A stretch of 15,310 nucleotides of DNA from AWTP1-13 sp039808585 (GTDB lineage Bacteria; Pseudomonadota; Alphaproteobacteria; Rhizobiales; Hyphomicrobiaceae), in the NCBI GenBank assembly GCA_039808585.1, contig JBDHTJ010000128.1, forward strand, positions 1 through 15,310, given 5' to 3'. This document shows, piece after piece, positions 11,771 through 15,310 of this stretch. The notes beneath the pieces were generated by a model that saw only the letters and a list, made by a program, of their open reading frames with translations, had not been told where the DNA came from and ran no database searches. Numbering within the stretch: the stretch's first letter is position 1; every line of letters begins with the position of its first letter. Both the position numbers and the translations under genes were made by a program.

Positions 11771-14211
11771 CGCGAGTAGCCGCAGGTGGCGCAGACCCAG
11801 CAGCCCTCCTCGCGCCGGAGGGTGAGGTTGTTGCAGCGCGGACAGGCGCGGCCGTGCTGGGCAAGGTGCGGCGATGGCGGCGGCTGCGTGCCAGCGGATT
11901 GGGACCGGCCCGGAGCCGCATCGACAGGGCTGGTGGCGATGCCGAACGGCGCGGGCGCGGCTTCGGCCGCAACTTCCTGTGCCGCGTGCAGGTGCTGGGC
12001 TTTGTCCGGATCGGCGAGGAAGCCCGTGCGGCGCATGTGCGTCTCGATCACCTCGCCGATGGCCGCCAGCAGGCTCGGGACGTAGCGGCCGGCCATCCAG
12101 TGCCCGCCCTGCGGGTCGAATACAGCCTTCAGCTCCTCCACGACGAAGGTGACATCACCGCCGCGGCGGAAGATGGCGCTGATCATGCGCGTGAGGGCCA
12201 CCGTCCAGGCGTAGTGCTCCAGGTTCTTGGAGTTGATGAAGATCTCGAACGGGCGGCGCCGGGGTGCTGCGCCTGATGCGCCCGGCACCTCGATATCGTT
12301 GATGGTGACGTACATGGCGTGGTCCGAGGAGGGCCAGCGCAGCTTGTAGGTGAAGCCCGACAGCACAGGCTCGCGCGCCAGGGGCTGGGCCATGTACACG
12401 ACATCCGCGCCAGACGCCCGCTCGAGGCTGCGCGCCTCGCGAGGAATGACGCCGGCAGCTGCGGGTGCTTCGGCGTGAGATGCCGAGGCAGCCCCGCTTT
12501 CCGGCATGGCTGTCAGCACGGCGCCGGTGACGGCATTCGGACGGTAGGTGGTGCAGCCTTTCAGACCCAGGTCGTAAGCCTCGAGATAGACGTCCTTGAA
12601 GGCCTCGAAGGAGATGCCGGCCGGGCAGTTGATGGTCTTGGAGATGGAGCTGTCGACGTGGGCCTGCACGGCGGCCTGCATGGCGAGATGCTCGCCGGGC
12701 GACAACATCTCGGCCGTGACAAAGGCGGGGGAGAGCAATGCATCCGCACCGAATTGCCGGCGGAACAAGGCGTGCGCGTAATCCTCCACGACCTCGGTGG
12801 CGGAGGTGCCGTCGCGCGCCAGGATGCGGCGCTCGGCGCGCAGGCTGAAGACCGGCTCGATGCCGCTCGAGACGTTGCCGGCGAGCAGCGAGATGGTGCC
12901 CGTGGGCGCAATCGACGTGAGAAGCCCGTTGCGGATGCCCTTTGCGGCAATGCCGGTGCGGACGTCCTCGGGCAGGCGGCGCACATTGGGCCGCGAGAGA
13001 TAGGCCTCGCGCTCGAACAGCGGGAAAGCGCCTTTCTCCGCGGCCAAGGCGACGCTGGCGCGATAGGCGGCCGTCTCGATGGCGGCCATCCACTTCGAGG
13101 CGAGCGCCACCGCCTCGGGCGAGCCGTAGCGGGCGCCGACCATGATCAGCGCGTCGGCAAGGCCGGTGACGCCGAGGCCGATGCGGCGCTTGGCCTTGGC
13201 CTCTGCCGCCTGCTGCGGCAGGGGATAGCCCGAAATGTCGATGACGTTGTCGAGGAAGCGCACGGCCAAAGGCACGAGGGCCGCAAGCCGTGCCTCGTCC
13301 AGGGCCGCTGCCGGCGTAAAGGGGTGCGCCACGAGCTGGGCGAGGTTGATGGAGCCAAGCAGGCAGGCGCCGTAGGGCGGCAGGGGCTGCTCGCCACAAG
13401 GGTTCGTGGCGCTGATGGTTTCGCAGTAGGCGAGGTTGTTGGCAGCGTTGATGCGGTCGATAAAGACGACGCCAGGTTCGGCATAGTCGTAGGTGGCGCG
13501 CATGATGCGCTCCCACAGGGCGCGGGCGCGCACGGTGCGGTAGACCTTGCCCTCGAACACGAGATCCCATGGCGCATCGCTGCGCACGGCATGCACGAAG
13601 GCATCCGTGACGAGAACGGAGAGATTGAAGTTGCGCAGGCGCGTGGCGTCGGATTTTGCATCGATGAAGGCTTCGATGTCGGGATGGTCGCAGCGCAGGG
13701 TGGCCATCATCGCACCGCGGCGGGCGCCGGCGGACATGATGGTGCGGCACATGGCGTCCCACACGTCCATGAAGCTGACGGGGCCCGAGGCGTCGGCGCC
13801 GATGCTCTTCACCGGCGCGCCCCTGGGCCTGAGCGTGGAGAAATCGTGACCGATGCCGCCGCCCTGCTGCATCGTGAGGGCGGCCTGCTTCACGTTGTCG
13901 AAGATGGCGCCCAGATCATCGTCGATGCGGCCCATGACGAAGCAGTTGAAGAGCGTGACGGCCCGGCCTGTGCCTGCGCCGGCCAGGATGCGGCCAGCGG
14001 GCAGGAAGCTGAGATCCGACATGGCGGACTTGAAGCGCTTGGCCCATTGCGACCTGAGACGCGGCTTTTCCGCCTCGGCGGCGGCCTGTGCCACACGGGC
14101 AAAGGTTGCGTCCAGCGAGGCATCCACGGGGGTGCCGTCGTACCGCTTCAGGCGGTACTTCAGGTCCCAGATGTGCTCGGAAATGGATGAAACGGTCACC
14201 GCTACGCCCAC
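11761..14211 (-). CDS. nrdJ: Class II (adenosylcobalamin-dependent) ribonucleotide reductase
   Basis: Cytoplasmic enzyme that reduces ribonucleotides to deoxyribonucleotides using a B12-derived radical, so it works with or without oxygen. The 816-residue product has the redox cysteine Cys90 in LFNCFVMG, QQGGGIGHDFSTLRPRG at 115-131, the active-site NPCGE at 270-274 (Cys272 thiyl radical, Glu274), the partner Cys283 in GACLLGSINLAQL, APTGTISLLAGNVSSGIEP at 435-453 and GCTTYRPNA at 552-560. After an Ala-rich linker and a TSCPD-like segment (HAMYVTINDIEVPG), the last 27 residues carry six Cys (790, 793, 804, 807, 810, 815), a zinc-ribbon-like tail seen in this family. The start is GTG 14211, with AGGG four bases upstream; a second GTG at 14199 is possible. 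A sigma-70-like promoter and a triple GTTC box lie upstream. Confidence 0.96.
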   Translation of the reverse strand: MGVAVTVSSISEHIWDLKYRLKRYDGTPVDASLDATFARVAQAAAEAEKPRLRSQWAKRFKSAMSDLSFLPAGRILAGAGTGRAVTLFNCFVMGRIDDDLGAIFDNVKQAALTMQQGGGIGHDFSTLRPRGAPVKSIGADASGPVSFMDVWDAMCRTIMSAGARRGAMMATLRCDHPDIEAFIDAKSDATRLRNFNLSVLVTDAFVHAVRSDAPWDLVFEGKVYRTVRARALWERIMRATYDYAEPGVVFIDRINAANNLAYCETISATNPCGEQPLPPYGACLLGSINLAQLVAHPFTPAAALDEARLAALVPLAVRFLDNVIDISGYPLPQQAAEAKAKRRIGLGVTGLADALIMVGARYGSPEAVALASKWMAAIETAAYRASVALAAEKGAFPLFEREAYLSRPNVRRLPEDVRTGIAAKGIRNGLLTSIAPTGTISLLAGNVSSGIEPVFSLRAERRILARDGTSATEVVEDYAHALFRRQFGADALLSPAFVTAEMLSPGEHLAMQAAVQAHVDSSISKTINCPAGISFEAFKDVYLEAYDLGLKGCTTYRPNAVTGAVLTAMPESGAASASHAEAPAAAGVIPREARSLERASGADVVYMAQPLAREPVLSGFTYKLRWPSSDHAMYVTINDIEVPGASGAAPRRRPFEIFINSKNLEHYAWTVALTRMISAIFRRGGDVTFVVEELKAVFDPQGGHWMAGRYVPSLLAAIGEVIETHMRRTGFLADPDKAQHLHAAQEVAAEAAPAPFGIATSPVDAAPGRSQSAGTQPPPSPHLAQHGRACPRCNNLTLRREEGCWVCATCGYSRCG

Positions 14212-14240
14212 ACGACCCTGATGCCTCGTCTCTTCAAGAA

Positions 14241-14269
14241 GATATAGGGCGCACGCGGCGATCCGTCAA
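14241..14269 (-). promoter_or_regulatory. Sigma-70-like promoter for nrdJ
   Basis: On the minus strand TTGACG (14269-14264) is followed after exactly 17 bases by TATATC (14246-14241). The -35 matches the consensus at five of six positions and the -10 at four of six. Transcription would start near 14234, giving a leader of about 23 bases before GTG 14211. That is too short for a cobalamin riboswitch. Confidence 0.6.
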
Positions 14270-14274
14270 CAAAT

Positions 14275-14300
14275 GTTCTGCTAATGTTCCCCTACCGTTC
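14275..14300. promoter_or_regulatory. Triple GTTC direct repeat, candidate LexA (SOS) box
   Basis: GTTC occurs at 14275-14278, 14286-14289 and 14297-14300, each pair separated by exactly seven bases (TGCTAAT and CCCTACC). GTTC-N7-GTTC is the established LexA-binding motif of Alphaproteobacteria, so this is two overlapping full sites. The array ends five bases upstream of the nrdJ -35 element and 118 bases before the divergent dehydrogenase gene. The likely target is nrdJ. Confidence 0.6.
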
Positions 14301-14418
14301 TGCTTTTGCGGTTAGCGAAAAAGCCTCGTCTCGGTGCGAGCGCGCCGTTGCACTGGACGACAGCGGTGCGCCGTGAGAGGGGGAGCCGGTGTTACGGACC
14401 CTGCGCGCGAGAGGCACC

Positions 14419-15310
14419 ATGCCGACTTACAAGATTGCGGCCATCCCGGGAGACGGCATCGGAGGCGAGGTGATCGCCGCGGGCGTCGAGGTGTTGCATG
14501 CGCTCGCCAGGCGCGAGGCCAGCTTCACGTTTCACGTGGATCACTTCGACTGGGGCAGCGAGCGCTACAAGAAGACCGGCGCCTTCATGCCCGAGAACGG
14601 CCGCGCCCTGATCGCCAATCACGACGCTATCCTGTTCGGCTCGGCCGGTGCGCCGGACGTGCCCGATCACATCACGCTGTGGGGGCTGCGGCTTGCCATC
14701 TGCCAGCCTTTCGACCAGTACGCCAACGTGCGGCCGACGCGCATCCTCCCGGGCATCACCAGCCCCTTGCGTGCGGTGAGCGGGCCCGAACTCGACTGGG
14801 TGATCGTGCGCGAGAACTCGGAGGGCGAGTATGCTGGCGTTGGCGGCCGGGTGCATCGCGGCCTGCCGGAGGAAGCAGCAACCGACGTGTCGATGTTCAC
14901 GCGGGCCGGCGTCGCCCGCATCATGCGCTTTGCCTTCCGGCTGGCGCAGTCGCGGCCCCGGAAGCTGCTGACGGTGGTCACGAAGTCCAACGCGCAGCGC
15001 CACGCCATGGTGATGTGGGACGAGATCGCCGCCGAGGTGGCCGCCGAGTATCCGGACGTCACGTGGGACAAGATGCTGGTCGATGCCATGACGATGCGCA
15101 TGGTGCTGCGGCCAGGCTCCATCGATACGGTGGTGGCGACGAACCTGCACGCAGACATTCTCTCTGATCTCGCGGCAGCCCTGGCGGGCTCGCTCGGCAT
15201 CGCGCCCACGGCCAACCTCAACCCGGAGAGGAAATTCCCCTCGATGTTCGAGCCGATCCACGGCTCGGCCTTCGACATCATGGGCAAGGGCATCGCCAAC
15301 CCGATCGGCA
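14419..15310 (+). CDS. ttuC: Tartrate/D-malate dehydrogenase-type enzyme, cut by window end
   Basis: N-terminal 297 codons of a member of the isocitrate/isopropylmalate dehydrogenase superfamily, closest in motifs to tartrate dehydrogenase (TtuC) and D-malate dehydrogenase (DmlA). These are NAD- and divalent-metal-dependent enzymes that oxidise or decarboxylate tartrate and D-malate. Visible are IPGDGIGGEV at 9-18, GSAGAPDVPDHITLWGLRL at 74-92 (the PDHITLWG stretch is typical of this subfamily), FDQYANVRPTRILPGI at 98-113, VRENSEGEYAG at 130-140 with the catalytic Tyr, VVTKSNAQRH with Lys189, metal-binding Asp222, Asp246 and Asp250, and FEPIHGSAFDIMGKGIANP near the cut. About 55-65 residues should be missing. 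ATG 14419 has GAGAGG four bases upstream (14409-14414). The true substrate cannot be fixed by motif reading; isopropylmalate dehydrogenase is less likely. Confidence 0.9.
   Translation, partial: MPTYKIAAIPGDGIGGEVIAAGVEVLHALARREASFTFHVDHFDWGSERYKKTGAFMPENGRALIANHDAILFGSAGAPDVPDHITLWGLRLAICQPFDQYANVRPTRILPGITSPLRAVSGPELDWVIVRENSEGEYAGVGGRVHRGLPEEAATDVSMFTRAGVARIMRFAFRLAQSRPRKLLTVVTKSNAQRHAMVMWDEIAAEVAAEYPDVTWDKMLVDAMTMRMVLRPGSIDTVVATNLHADILSDLAAALAGSLGIAPTANLNPERKFPSMFEPIHGSAFDIMGKGIANPIG

Noticed and set aside
12319..14190. A 623-codon open frame on the plus strand opposite nrdJ, and other long antisense frames (for example 467-1387 and 1458-2513 plus)
   Set aside because: They lie opposite genes with clear family motifs, have no recognisable domains and no good start signals. 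Long antisense open frames are expected in GC-rich DNA with strong codon bias.
14223..14332. GCCTCGTCTC repeated exactly 100 bases apart (14223-14232 and 14323-14332)
   Set aside because: Only ten bases long, with no shared flanks or symmetry; probably coincidence.
14212..14418. Cobalamin riboswitch or NrdR box for nrdJ
   Set aside because: The predicted leader is only about 23 bases, no B12-box sequence is visible, and I found no NrdR-like palindrome.

Overview
The window is high-GC DNA from an alphaproteobacterium, most likely of the Hyphomicrobiales (Rhizobiales). I infer this from the lgt-midA-pgeF cluster, a two-domain lipoprotein beside prs, class II (B12-dependent) ribonucleotide reductase, direct-repeat GTTC-N7-GTTC boxes (the alphaproteobacterial LexA site), and palindromic intergenic repeats. 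It looks like core chromosome. I see no transposase, integrase, CRISPR array, phage gene, rRNA or tRNA.

Layout. (1) 1-5491: a 46-residue membrane peptide on + (209-349) abuts the 3' end of a minus-strand block. Read in transcription order, the block is lgt (prolipoprotein diacylglyceryl transferase), a MidA/NDUFAF7-type methyltransferase, pgeF, a two-domain lipoprotein of unknown function, and prs (PRPP synthetase). Lgt would lipidate proteins such as that lipoprotein. (2) 5586-7773, plus strand: ubiK (ubiquinone accessory factor), a YbjN-domain protein and proC (last step of proline synthesis), separated by intergenic DNA full of inverted repeats. A strong intrinsic terminator lies just before proC. 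(3) 7774-8074: a gene-free stretch with two long imperfect palindromes and two smaller hairpins. (4) 8075-10835: a tightly overlapping operon hisC-tyrC-ChaC-type gamma-glutamylcyclotransferase, with ATGA junctions. HisC and TyrC are histidine and tyrosine/phenylalanine pathway enzymes; HisC-family enzymes often also transaminate aromatic precursors. (5) 10834-11025: a GAGCATG-type palindrome followed by two 67-bp tandem repeats, each folding into a nested stem-loop, between convergent genes. (6) 11045-14211, minus strand: class II ribonucleotide reductase (nrdJ) and, downstream, a small uncharacterised protein. (7) 14419-15310, plus strand: the first 297 codons of a tartrate/D-malate dehydrogenase-type enzyme, cut by the window end.

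The strongest regulatory signal is between the divergent nrdJ and dehydrogenase genes. Three GTTC half-sites at an exact 11-bp period (14275-14300) lie directly upstream of a good sigma-70-like promoter for nrdJ. This suggests SOS (LexA) control of deoxyribonucleotide supply. I found no wholly new multi-gene system. The points most worth a second look are the triple GTTC box, the repeat families, the terminators placed directly before proC and hisC, and the internally duplicated lipoprotein.
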